DNA of 38,340 nucleotides from Collinsella sp. (GTDB lineage: Bacteria; Actinomycetota; Coriobacteriia; Coriobacteriales; Coriobacteriaceae): the NCBI GenBank assembly GCA_031295385.1, contig JAUMOL010000005.1, positions 1-38,340 of the forward strand, given 5' to 3'. Positions 32,389-38,340 of this stretch are shown one piece after another (the stretch's first letter is position 1; each line of letters starts with the position of its first letter). The notes below the pieces were generated by a model. The model searched no databases. It saw only the letters and a program-made list of their open reading frames with translations, and was not told the DNA's origin. The position numbers and the translations under genes were made by a program.

Positions 32389-32528
32389 TCACGCCCGAAG
32401 ACCCCGCTTTCGCCGCCGAGGAGCGCGCGGCGCACGCGGCCCATGAGGAGCGGCTCGAGCATATCGAGGGGCTCCTTCCCAAGAAGGGAAACGACCCTGC
32501 GGGACGACACGGCGAAAACCATCGTTGA
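32382..32528 (+). pseudogene. Possible C-terminal remnant of an unknown gene
   Basis: On the plus strand, right at the edge of the DeoR remnant, a frame reads ETVTPEDPAFAAEERAAHAA, continues with HEERLEHIEGLLPKKGN, and stops at TGA 32526-32528. It looks like a charged helical protein tail. It has no start and no recognisable family, and may be chance; if real it is a gene end left at a recombination junction. Confidence 0.2.
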
Positions 32529-32617
32529 TTCCGGCAAGAGACGCCGTTTCTCTGGTAGCTTCATCTTCAACCAAGACCGACAATGCCGGCCAGGCACTCA
32601 ACCCAAAAGGAGACAGC

Positions 32618-33667
32618 ATGCCCAACGAGCTCAGCTATGAGGTCAGCCTCGAGCGCAGCAACCAGATCCGCGCCGACCTGCCGCAGCACCCCGAGAAGTA
32701 CACCATGCTCACCGGCGACCGCCCCACCGGCCGCCTGCACCTCGGCCACTACTTCGGCACGCTCAAGAGCCGTGTCGAGCTGCAGGACATGGGCGTCCAC
32801 ACCAACGTGCTCATCGCCGACTACCAGGTCATCACCGACCGCGACAGCACCGACAACATCTAGGACAACGTCTACAACATGGTCATCGACTACCTGGCCT
32901 GCGGCCTGGACCCCGACAAGACGATGATCTACACGCACTCCGCCGTGCCCGCGGCAAACCAGCTCATGCTGCCGTTCTTGTCGCTCGTCTCCGAGGCCCT
33001 GCTGCAGCGCAACCCCATCGTCAAGGCCGAGATGGAGGCCAGCGGCCATGAGCTCACCGGCCTTTTGCTCACCTACCCCGTGCACCAGGCGTGCGACATC
33101 TTGTTCTGCAAGGGCAACGTCGTGCCGGTCGGGCGCGACCAGCTGCTGCACATCGAGCTCACCCGCACCATCGCACGCAAGTTCAACAACCGCTACGGCA
33201 AGGTGTTCCCCGAGGTCGACGCGCTGCTGTCCGATACGCCGCTGCTGCCCGGCCTTGACGGGCGCAAGATGAGCAAGTCCTACGGCAACGCCATCAACAT
33301 CTCCATGACCGCCGAGGAGACGGCCAAGCGCATCAAGAAGAGCCAGACCGACGGCGAGCGCATGATCACGTTCGACCCCGAAGCCCGTCCCGGTGTGTCC
33401 GGCCTGCTCTCCACCGCCGCCATCTGCACCGGCCGCTCCGAGGTCGAGATCGCCGAGGAGATCGGCATGGGCGGCGCAGGCGCGCTCAAGAAGTACGTCA
33501 CCGAGAGCGTGAACGAGCACTTCGCCCCCATCCGCGCGCGCCGCGAGGAGCTCGTGCAGGATATGGACTACGTCAAGGACGTCCTGCACGAGGGCAACCG
33601 CCGCGCCAACGAGGTCGCCGAGGCCACGCTCGCCGAGGTGCGCGAGGCCATGGGCATGGTGTACTAG
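32618..33667 (+). pseudogene. trpS: Tryptophanyl-tRNA synthetase interrupted by an in-frame TAG
   Basis: Both halves are clear TrpRS: MLTGDRPTGRLHLGHYFGTL (class I HIGH motif as HLGH), then after the break MVIDYLACGLDPDKT and DGRKMSKSYGNAI (KMSKS). Total length with the break read through is 349 codons, normal for TrpRS. Frame is kept on both sides; only TAG at 32861-32863 (codon 82) interrupts it, between DSTDNI and DNVYNM. A single C-to-T change from CAG would explain it. A restart at 32879 would lack the HLGH motif and have no ribosome-binding site, so the gene is inactive unless TAG is suppressed or is a sequencing error. An intact trpS should exist elsewhere. AAAAGGAGA precedes the ATG at 32618. 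Third codon positions are almost all G or C. Confidence 0.85.
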
Positions 33668-33668
33668 C

Positions 33669-34499
33669 ATGTACCGCCTTGTTGCAAGCGATATGGACGA
33701 GACCTTTCTCGACTCCAATCACGCCATCCCCGAGGCGAACATCCGCGCGCTCAAGCGCATGAAGGAGCTGGGGGTTCTGTTCGTCCCCTCAAGCGGGCGC
33801 TGGTACTCGTCCATCATGCACAATTTCGCGGCCGTCGATGCGTCGCTGCTCGAAGGCGGATACGTTCTGTCGTACAACGGCGGGTTTATCAACCGCGTGG
33901 GCGACCCCTGCCCGCTCACCACCTGCGGACTCTCGCGCGACTGTGCCGAGCAGCTCTATCAAAAGGGCCTTGAGCTGGGGCTTAGCATGCACATCAACGT
34001 CGCCGACGGACACGTCTTCGTGCCCGATGCGGACGACGACGAGCGTGCGTACCTCACCTCGATCAGCGGCGTGACGCATATCTCGAGCGCAGACCACCCC
34101 GACCTGTCCTTCCTGGATGGGCGCGACATCGTGAAGATCCTGTTTGTGAACAGGAACTTTGACGCGCTGCAGAAGCTCGGGGGCGATCTTGAGCCCCTGG
34201 CGCAGCGCCTTGGCGTCGAGATCACGTTCTCCTCGAAGCGCTACCTCGAGTTCATGCCCGCAGGCGTGAACAAGGGAGTCGGCCTGATGCGACTGGCCGA
34301 GATGCTCGGTATCCCCATGAGCGAGGTCATCGCGGTGGGTGACTCCGCCAACGACCTCTCCATGATCCAGGCCGCCGGACTCGGCGTGGGCGTGGCGAAC
34401 GTCACCGACGACGTGCGCCCCCACTGCGACGGCGCGCTCGAGACCACGGGCATGGACGGCGCGTTTGAGGAGCTTGTCGAGAGGTATTTGGAGGCGTAG
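33669..34499 (+). CDS. Cof-type HAD phosphatase
   Basis: The 276-residue protein is a HAD IIB (Cof/YidA-like) hydrolase: motif I LVASDMDETFLDSNH, motif II VPSSGRWY, motif III lysine in NKGVGLMRLAEMLGI, and motif IV VIAVGDSANDLSMIQAAG. These enzymes dephosphorylate sugar phosphates or cofactor phosphates. The start ATG lies 1 nt after the trpS stop, so it was probably translated from the trpS transcript. Confidence 0.93.
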   Translation: MYRLVASDMDETFLDSNHAIPEANIRALKRMKELGVLFVPSSGRWYSSIMHNFAAVDASLLEGGYVLSYNGGFINRVGDPCPLTTCGLSRDCAEQLYQKGLELGLSMHINVADGHVFVPDADDDERAYLTSISGVTHISSADHPDLSFLDGRDIVKILFVNRNFDALQKLGGDLEPLAQRLGVEITFSSKRYLEFMPAGVNKGVGLMRLAEMLGIPMSEVIAVGDSANDLSMIQAAGLGVGVANVTDDVRPHCDGALETTGMDGAFEELVERYLEA

Positions 34500-34550
34500 C
34501 GCGTCCGCTGCTCGCGGGCGCGCCGATACCCGCGCACTGAAAGGTTTGTG

Positions 34551-34883
34551 ATGGCTGATAGGAACCGCGAGGGCTTCTTCGGGAGCGTCTACGAGATGGT
34601 CGCACAGGTTCCCGCGGGCATGGTCGCCACCTACGGGCAGATCGCCAAGCTCGTCGGCGAGCCCAGGCGAGCCCGTTACGTGGGATATGCCCTGCACGTC
34701 AACCCTCAACCGGGCGTCATCCCCTGCCATCGCATCGTGTTTGCCGACGGCCGCCTCGCTGCGGGCTTCGCCTTTGGCGGACCTGAGGCGCAACGTGAGA
34801 TGCTCGAAGCCGAGGGTGTCGAATTTCTCGACGACGGCCGAGTCGACCTCACCCGGTACCGCTGGCCTGCGGGCGTGATGTAG
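34551..34883 (+). CDS. MGMT-type DNA alkyltransferase domain protein
   Basis: The 110-residue protein is the C-terminal DNA-binding/alkyl-acceptor domain of O6-alkylguanine-DNA alkyltransferases, without the N-terminal domain of Ogt/AdaB. It has VPAGMVATYGQIAKLVGEPR (helix-turn-helix) and GVIPCHRIVFADG, where the PCHR cysteine is the alkyl acceptor. The retained cysteine argues for real repair activity rather than an ATL protein, in which it is tryptophan. AAAGG precedes the ATG at 34551. Confidence 0.9.
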   Translation: MADRNREGFFGSVYEMVAQVPAGMVATYGQIAKLVGEPRRARYVGYALHVNPQPGVIPCHRIVFADGRLAAGFAFGGPEAQREMLEAEGVEFLDDGRVDLTRYRWPAGVM

Positions 34884-35327
34884 GGACGCGAGGAGCGGCA
34901 GGCAGGCCCGGTCCCAGGCAGTGCCCATACCACCCGCGGTCATGCGCACCGTGAAGCACTCGAAGACGTCTGTCGCCTCGCGGCGCTCGCGCGCGCCGCG
35001 GCGAGCGACCCACGCAACCAGCGGGCCGAAGACGAACACAGTCATTCCGACGCGCAGAAACGATTCGAGCAGCTCGCTCATGGGGGCTCCCATCAGATCG
35101 CGTGAACTGAATGGAAGAAACTACCAGAGTGGTGGGGAGTTCCCCGAGGCGATGGGAGTCAATCGGCAAACGGCGATTGTCGTTCTTGACATGGTTTCAA
35201 TGTGATATCACAATGCAATCAGCAGTCGCACGGACTGCTCGGGGACTCGCCTCCTCCCCATCGCAATCTGGAGCGCGGCGCCGGGGACGTCACGCAAACG
35301 CCGGCGCAGTCATGAAAGGAACTCACA
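34884..35327. other. Spacer between MGMT and SPFH genes, with a possible minus-strand remnant
   Basis: On the minus strand an ATG at about 35081 with GGGAG upstream opens MSELLESFLRVGMTVFVFGP and about 40 more plausible residues with one hydrophobic helix, then runs antisense through the MGMT gene. The beginning may be a truncated membrane protein gene, or chance. The plus strand has the SPFH promoter near 35186-35214. Nothing else was recognised. Confidence 0.3.
35186..35214 (+). promoter_or_regulatory. Promoter with palindromic operator upstream of the SPFH gene
   Basis: TTGACA (35186-35191) and CACAAT (35209-35214) are separated by 17 nt. A perfect 12-bp palindrome TGTGATATCACA (35201-35212) overlaps the spacer and -10. 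Such a position suits a repressor of the GntR or similar type; the regulator is unknown. Confidence 0.6.
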
Positions 35328-36347
35328 ATGAGCGTGGAAAAGCAACTCAAGGCCAAGTCGGGCTACGGCATGCTCGTCGCCGTGGCGGTGGCGCTCATCG
35401 TCATCATCGGCCTCTTTATCTGGAGCACCATCGGGCTCGCGAGCACGCCCGACGGCGTCGACGCGCCCGCAGTCTACGGATGGGGGCTCGGCCTCAGCAT
35501 CCTCGCGTTTTGCTTGTGGTTCATCCCACTCAACGGATTCTTCTCGCTGCAGCCCGGCCAGGCGCGCGTGTGCATCCTGTTCGGCAAGTACGTGGGCACC
35601 GTCCGCGACGAGGGCCTCTTCTGGGCCAACCCGTTCTTTAGCAAGAGCATGGGCGGATCGGCCGGGATCGGCGAGATGATCGAGCTCGAGATGAGCGATT
35701 CCAAGGCCGCCAAGGCCGCGGCGCAGAAGGCCGCCAAGGGCAACCCCACCACTATCTCCACCCGCGTGCGCACCCTGAATGGCTAGCGCCTGAAGGTCAA
35801 CGACAAAATGGGCAACCCCATCGAGATCGCAACCGTCGTGGTGTGGCACGTCGCCGATACCGCCAAGGCGCTCTTCGACGTCGACGACTACCAGAGCTAT
35901 GTCGCCATGCAGGCCGAGACGGCGCTGCGCCACGTGGCGAGCGTGTACGCCTACGACCACCTGGAGGACGAGTCCGATGCCGCCGGCGCCATCACGCTGC
36001 GCGCCAATGTGGAAGAGGTCTCCGAAGCCCTGCGCCGCGAGCTCGCGATGCGCCTGGCACCCGCCGGCGTGGAGGTCGACGACGCCCGCCTCACCCATCT
36101 TGCCTACTCCCCCGAGATCGCCCAGGCGATGCTGCGCCGCCAGCAGGCGGAGGCCGTCATCGCCGCACGCAAGAAGATCGTCGAGGGCGCGGTCTCCATG
36201 GTCGACATGGCCGTGAAGGAGATGGCTGCCGGCGGCACCATCGAGCTCGACGACGAGCGCAAGGCGCAGATGGCCAGCAACCTCATGGTGGTGCTCTGCG
36301 GTGAATCCGAGGCGCACCCGGTGCTCAACGCAGGCTCGCTGTACTAA
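35328..36347 (+). pseudogene. SPFH/band 7 domain membrane protein interrupted by an in-frame TAG
   Basis: The N-terminal part has two hydrophobic helices (about residues 14-36 and 50-66) then the SPFH start LQPGQARVCILFGKYVGTVR; after the break come RLKVNDKMGNPIEIATVVVW, VDDYQSYVAMQAETALRHVA and a helical tail. The break is TAG at 35784-35786 (codon 153), after TLNG, where related proteins have a residue such as Glu or Gln before RLKVND (from memory). Frame is kept on both sides and the total of 339 codons is normal. A CAG-to-TAG change would explain it. ATG 35808 could restart only the SPFH core, losing the membrane anchor. AAAGGAAC precedes the ATG at 35328. Confidence 0.83.
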
Positions 36348-36411
36348 CCCCAACACCAATGAGTAATTTGGGGACGGGTGCAGAATTGCACATTCGACAA
36401 GAAGGCACGTC

Positions 36412-36603
36412 ATGGCACGCAAGCAGTATCCACTCCGTATAGACCCCGCTATCTGGGAGGCCGTCCAACGCTGGGCGGACGATGAGATGCGCAGCGCCAA
36501 CGGTCAGGTGGAATGGATCTTGCGAGACGCCCTCAAACGCGCGGGAAGGCTGCCGAAGAAAGAGCCCTCGTCCAAGGACGCGCCCAAAGGCGAGGAGGGC
36601 TAA
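36412..36603 (+). CDS. Arc-like ribbon-helix-helix DNA-binding protein
   Basis: The 63-residue protein has a short beta strand (KQYPLRIDP) followed by two helices with WEAVQRWADDEMRSANGQVE and WILRDALKRAG, the layout of the Arc/MetJ ribbon-helix-helix fold, then a charged tail. AGAAGG lies 6 nt before the ATG. It lies 64 nt after the SPFH gene and often accompanies such genes in Actinobacteria (from memory), so it may regulate or be co-transcribed with it. No toxin gene follows, so it is not a clear antitoxin. Confidence 0.8.
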   Translation: MARKQYPLRIDPAIWEAVQRWADDEMRSANGQVEWILRDALKRAGRLPKKEPSSKDAPKGEEG

Positions 36604-36679
36604 GCTGGGAAGACAGGGCTCGGCCGCTGCCGACGTCGGGACAAAGCCGCGCCCCGCGCCGCGGTCGAGGCAGAGCTGA

Positions 36680-36715
36680 GCCCCGCCGCTCCAAAGTCGA
36701 GACGAGCGGCGGGGC
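36680..36715. terminator. Perfect hairpin after the RHH gene
   Basis: A perfect 12-bp stem (GCCCCGCCGCTC at 36680-36691 with GAGCGGCGGGGC at 36704-36715, 12-nt loop) without a U-tract. It is about 80 nt past the RHH stop and may be a termination or processing hairpin that works with the next one. Confidence 0.55.
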
Positions 36716-36759
36716 CAACACCAACCCAAAGCAAGCTCGCCCCCTCTATACGCACCAAC

Positions 36760-36798
36760 CGGTCCCCGGAGGCATCCGCCTTTGGGGACCGTTCTTTT
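36760..36798 (+). terminator. Intrinsic terminator upstream of the XRE gene
   Basis: CGGTCCCC (36760-36767) pairs with GGGGACCG (36784-36791), with an inner GGAGGC/GCCTTT partial pairing, followed by TTCTTTT. This ends the SPFH/RHH transcript. The gap 36604-36946 (343 nt) otherwise holds a TATAAT at 36816-36821 that may be the -10 of the XRE gene, and no other gene. Confidence 0.8.
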
Positions 36799-36946
36799 CC
36801 CAGCTAGATGTCGCATATAATGCCTTTTGACAGCTCGATTTTGCCCCGTGGGGGTCAAATATAAAGACCTTTGATGGTACGATGCTCGCGTCAATGACAT
36901 GGTGGCTCTCGACAGGGGTCACCCCGACCCTCTAGGGAGCAAACGC

Positions 36947-37567
36947 ATGGAGCAGGGCTCGCACATCAAGGAGCATCGCACGGAGCTCGGACTGTCCCAA
37001 GACGATCTGGCGGAGCGCATCTACGTGTCGCGCCAGACCATCAGCAACTGGGAGTGCGGTCGTACGTATCCGGATGTCCAGAGCCTGCTGCTGCTTTCCA
37101 ACGTGTTCGGGGTGACCGTGGACTCCCTCATCAAAGGAGATGTGGAAACCATGGCACAGGCAATGAACGAAGCGGTCAAGAAGTACAACGCCCTCTCCAC
37201 AATCACGGTCGTGAGCGCGGTCGTGTTTTTGGTGCTGAGCGCGTGGGCGGCGTTCCAGTTCGAATGGGGCTGGGGCATGCACATCGCGCCCACCGCGGCG
37301 TTTGCCGCCGTGGCGCTCGTCGTGATGCTCGTGGCGTTCGTGTATATGGAACGCATGAAGAAGCAGCACGACCTCGTCACGTACCGCGAGGTGTTGGCGT
37401 TTAGCCGCGGCGAGCAGGTCGATCGCGACACGCTCGAGGGGCGCCGTGAGCGCGAGATGGACCCTTGGGTCAAGGGCACGCGCAACGCGGCGCAGATCAT
37501 CATCGGCGCCATCGCCGGCGGACTGGTGGGCGTCGGCATCGGCATGCTCGCCAAGATGCTGAGTTAA
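36947..37567 (+). CDS. XRE-family HTH protein with C-terminal membrane segments
   Basis: The 206-residue protein begins with an XRE-type helix-turn-helix (residues about 5-60; LSQDDLAERIYVSRQTISNW) and continues with two adjacent hydrophobic helices (about 85-103 and 112-132), a charged loop and a glycine-rich C-terminal helix (IIIGAIAGGLVGVGIGMLAK). It is thus a membrane-tethered DNA-binding protein, a layout seen in small regulators of membrane or antibiotic responses in Gram-positive bacteria. GGGAG precedes the ATG at 36947. A related HTH begins at 38168. Confidence 0.85.
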   Translation: MEQGSHIKEHRTELGLSQDDLAERIYVSRQTISNWECGRTYPDVQSLLLLSNVFGVTVDSLIKGDVETMAQAMNEAVKKYNALSTITVVSAVVFLVLSAWAAFQFEWGWGMHIAPTAAFAAVALVVMLVAFVYMERMKKQHDLVTYREVLAFSRGEQVDRDTLEGRREREMDPWVKGTRNAAQIIIGAIAGGLVGVGIGMLAKMLS

Positions 37568-37610
37568 AAGCGCGGGTACGCGCCCGTTCCCCGAAATGGT
37601 ATCCCCCTTA

Positions 37611-37645
37611 GCCCCCATTCTGAAGATGTATGCCAGAATGGGGGC
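37611..37645 (+). promoter_or_regulatory. Perfect 12-bp hairpin upstream of a small membrane protein gene
   Basis: GCCCCCATTCTG (37611-37622) pairs with CAGAATGGGGGC (37634-37645), with an 11-nt loop. It lies 43 nt after the XRE stop and ends 10 nt before the ribosome-binding site of the next gene (AGGAGG at about 37656-37661). No U-tract follows. It may be an attenuator or an mRNA-stability element. Confidence 0.55.
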
Positions 37646-37667
37646 GATTCCCGTTAGGAGGTGCCCC

Positions 37668-38021
37668 ATGAACGTCACCGTACGCGCGTCCCTCATCGCA
37701 TTGATCGCAATCGTTGGCGCCTGCTGGGCAATCCCCGCCCTCCTGGTGAGCTTCGTCCCATCCGATGCCGGTATGATCGCCATGATGGCGCTGATCTACC
37801 TCGTGCTCCCCGTAACTGCGATCGCCCTCGGCCTGCTCGCCGCAAACTCCGCGAGGACGCTCTTCTGGGTACCCGCGGCGCTCGGAATCGGACCCGCGGT
37901 CCTGTTTCCCCTCAAGGTCGAGGGCAGCCAGGACCTTGCGTTCCATGGGGTTGCCTATACCGCAATCGGCTACGCCGCCATGGGCCTGTACACTTGGATG
38001 ACTGCTCGACAACATCGCTAA
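37668..38021 (+). CDS. Small integral membrane protein, unknown function
   Basis: The 117-residue protein is almost entirely hydrophobic, with about four helices (residues about 4-26, 33-54, 60-80 and 88-108) and a short basic end (TARQHR). I do not recognise the family. AGGAGG lies 6 nt before the ATG at 37668, strong support for translation. It sits between two XRE-type genes and could be a sensor or target of them, but this is only context. Confidence 0.75.
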   Translation: MNVTVRASLIALIAIVGACWAIPALLVSFVPSDAGMIAMMALIYLVLPVTAIALGLLAANSARTLFWVPAALGIGPAVLFPLKVEGSQDLAFHGVAYTAIGYAAMGLYTWMTARQHR

Positions 38022-38167
38022 GCCATCGCAGCAACAATCATGCAGGTAAACCCCGTGCAAAACAGTTTTTGCAGCGCCCGGCAAGCCTTGCCGCATATGA
38101 TGTACAACAGATTCGATAGCGCACCCGGCGTGTTCGCGGGACGCTCCTTCACGACCGGGAGGTGACG

Positions 38168-38340
38168 ATGGACATCAGCAACCAGATCAAGACGAGGCAC
38201 GAGGCGATGGGGCTCTCCCAAGAACAGCTCGCCGAGAAACTCTACGTGTCGCGTCAGACGATCTCGAACTGGGAGCGGGACAAGACGTATCCGGACGTCC
38301 AGAGTCTGCTCATGCTGAGCATCCTATTCGACACCTCCAT
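38168..38340 (+). CDS. XRE-family HTH protein (partial, cut by the window end)
   Basis: Fifty-seven codons are visible, starting from the ATG at 38168 with GGGAGG upstream. They form an XRE HTH (LSQEQLAEKLYVSRQTISNW, then KTYPDVQSLLMLS) closely similar to that of the 36947-37567 gene over the same span, so the two are paralogues. The rest lies beyond the window; a membrane C-terminus like that of its neighbour is possible. Confidence 0.88.
   Translation, partial: MDISNQIKTRHEAMGLSQEQLAEKLYVSRQTISNWERDKTYPDVQSLLMLSILFDTS

Noticed and set aside
32389..32391. TGA next to the DeoR remnant as another selenocysteine codon
   Set aside because: The upstream frame does not look like protein of this family and no catalytic cysteine is expected at that point of a DeoR regulator.
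33789..35093. A 434-codon minus-strand frame antisense to the Cof phosphatase and MGMT genes
   Set aside because: Composition is that of an antisense shadow in GC-rich DNA; only the first 60 or so codons could be real, and these are noted separately as a low-confidence remnant.
32618..36347. Reassignment of TAG to an amino acid in this organism
   Set aside because: TAG ends several intact genes in this window, including the desulfurase-like gene, the HAD gene and trpS itself.
1..38340. CRISPR array, tRNA genes, insertion sequences or prophage genes
   Set aside because: No regularly spaced repeats, cloverleaf-type sequences, transposases, integrases or phage structural genes were found by reading both strands.

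Overview
The window looks like a chromosomal segment of a Collinsella-type member of the Coriobacteriia (high-GC anaerobic gut Actinobacteria). This is inferred from gene content and style, not from a database search: high GC, GTG/TTG starts, Tat-type lipoprotein signals on binding proteins, anaerobic ATP-driven dehydratase-like enzymes, selenium and molybdenum genes, a four-domain ribosomal protein S1 and a class A RNase P RNA. No rRNA, tRNA, CRISPR array, transposase or phage gene was seen.

Region 1 (about 0.2-14.8 kb, all minus strand). Reading 5' to 3' the order is: a 2-hydroxyacyl-CoA dehydratase-like protein (hgdB2), a five-gene peptide-type ABC importer (binding protein, two permeases, two ATPases), a second dehydratase-like protein (hgdB1), its ASKHA-type activator ATPase (hgdC), a GT-B glycosyltransferase, selD, yedF, a DUF3343 gene, a cysteine desulfurase-like gene, a strong terminator, then brnQ. 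selD is itself a selenoprotein gene: codon 17 is UGA at the catalytic position, so the organism must decode selenocysteine. The glycosyltransferase overlaps selD by 8 nt, which suggests, by analogy with selenosugar synthase SenB, a possible selenium-glycoside activity.

Region 2 (about 15.1-20.6 kb, minus strand). Molybdate import (modA, a modB with an unusual large extracytoplasmic N-terminal domain, modC) lies beside molybdenum cofactor genes mogA and moeA. Selenium and molybdenum supply within 20 kb would fit selenium-dependent molybdenum hydroxylases elsewhere in the genome.

Region 3 (about 20.8-31.8 kb). Ordinary housekeeping genes on both strands: a CLC transporter that may be of the fluoride type, a lipid kinase, a release-factor-like rescue protein, xpt, an MFS exporter, an O-acetylhomoserine sulfhydrylase-like enzyme, a C_GCAxxG_C_C protein, a YigZ protein, rnpB, rpsA and a HAD hydrolase. 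Several strong terminators and two long perfect or near-perfect palindromes without U-tracts lie between them.

Region 4 (about 31.9-38.3 kb). This part is more disturbed. A DeoR regulator is reduced to its C-terminal domain, apparently at a mosaic junction near 32.38 kb. It is followed by a trpS and, 3 kb on, an SPFH-domain gene, each broken by a single in-frame TAG. Between and after them are a Cof-type phosphatase, an MGMT-type alkyltransferase, a ribbon-helix-helix protein, two related XRE-HTH genes (the second cut by the window end) and a small membrane protein.
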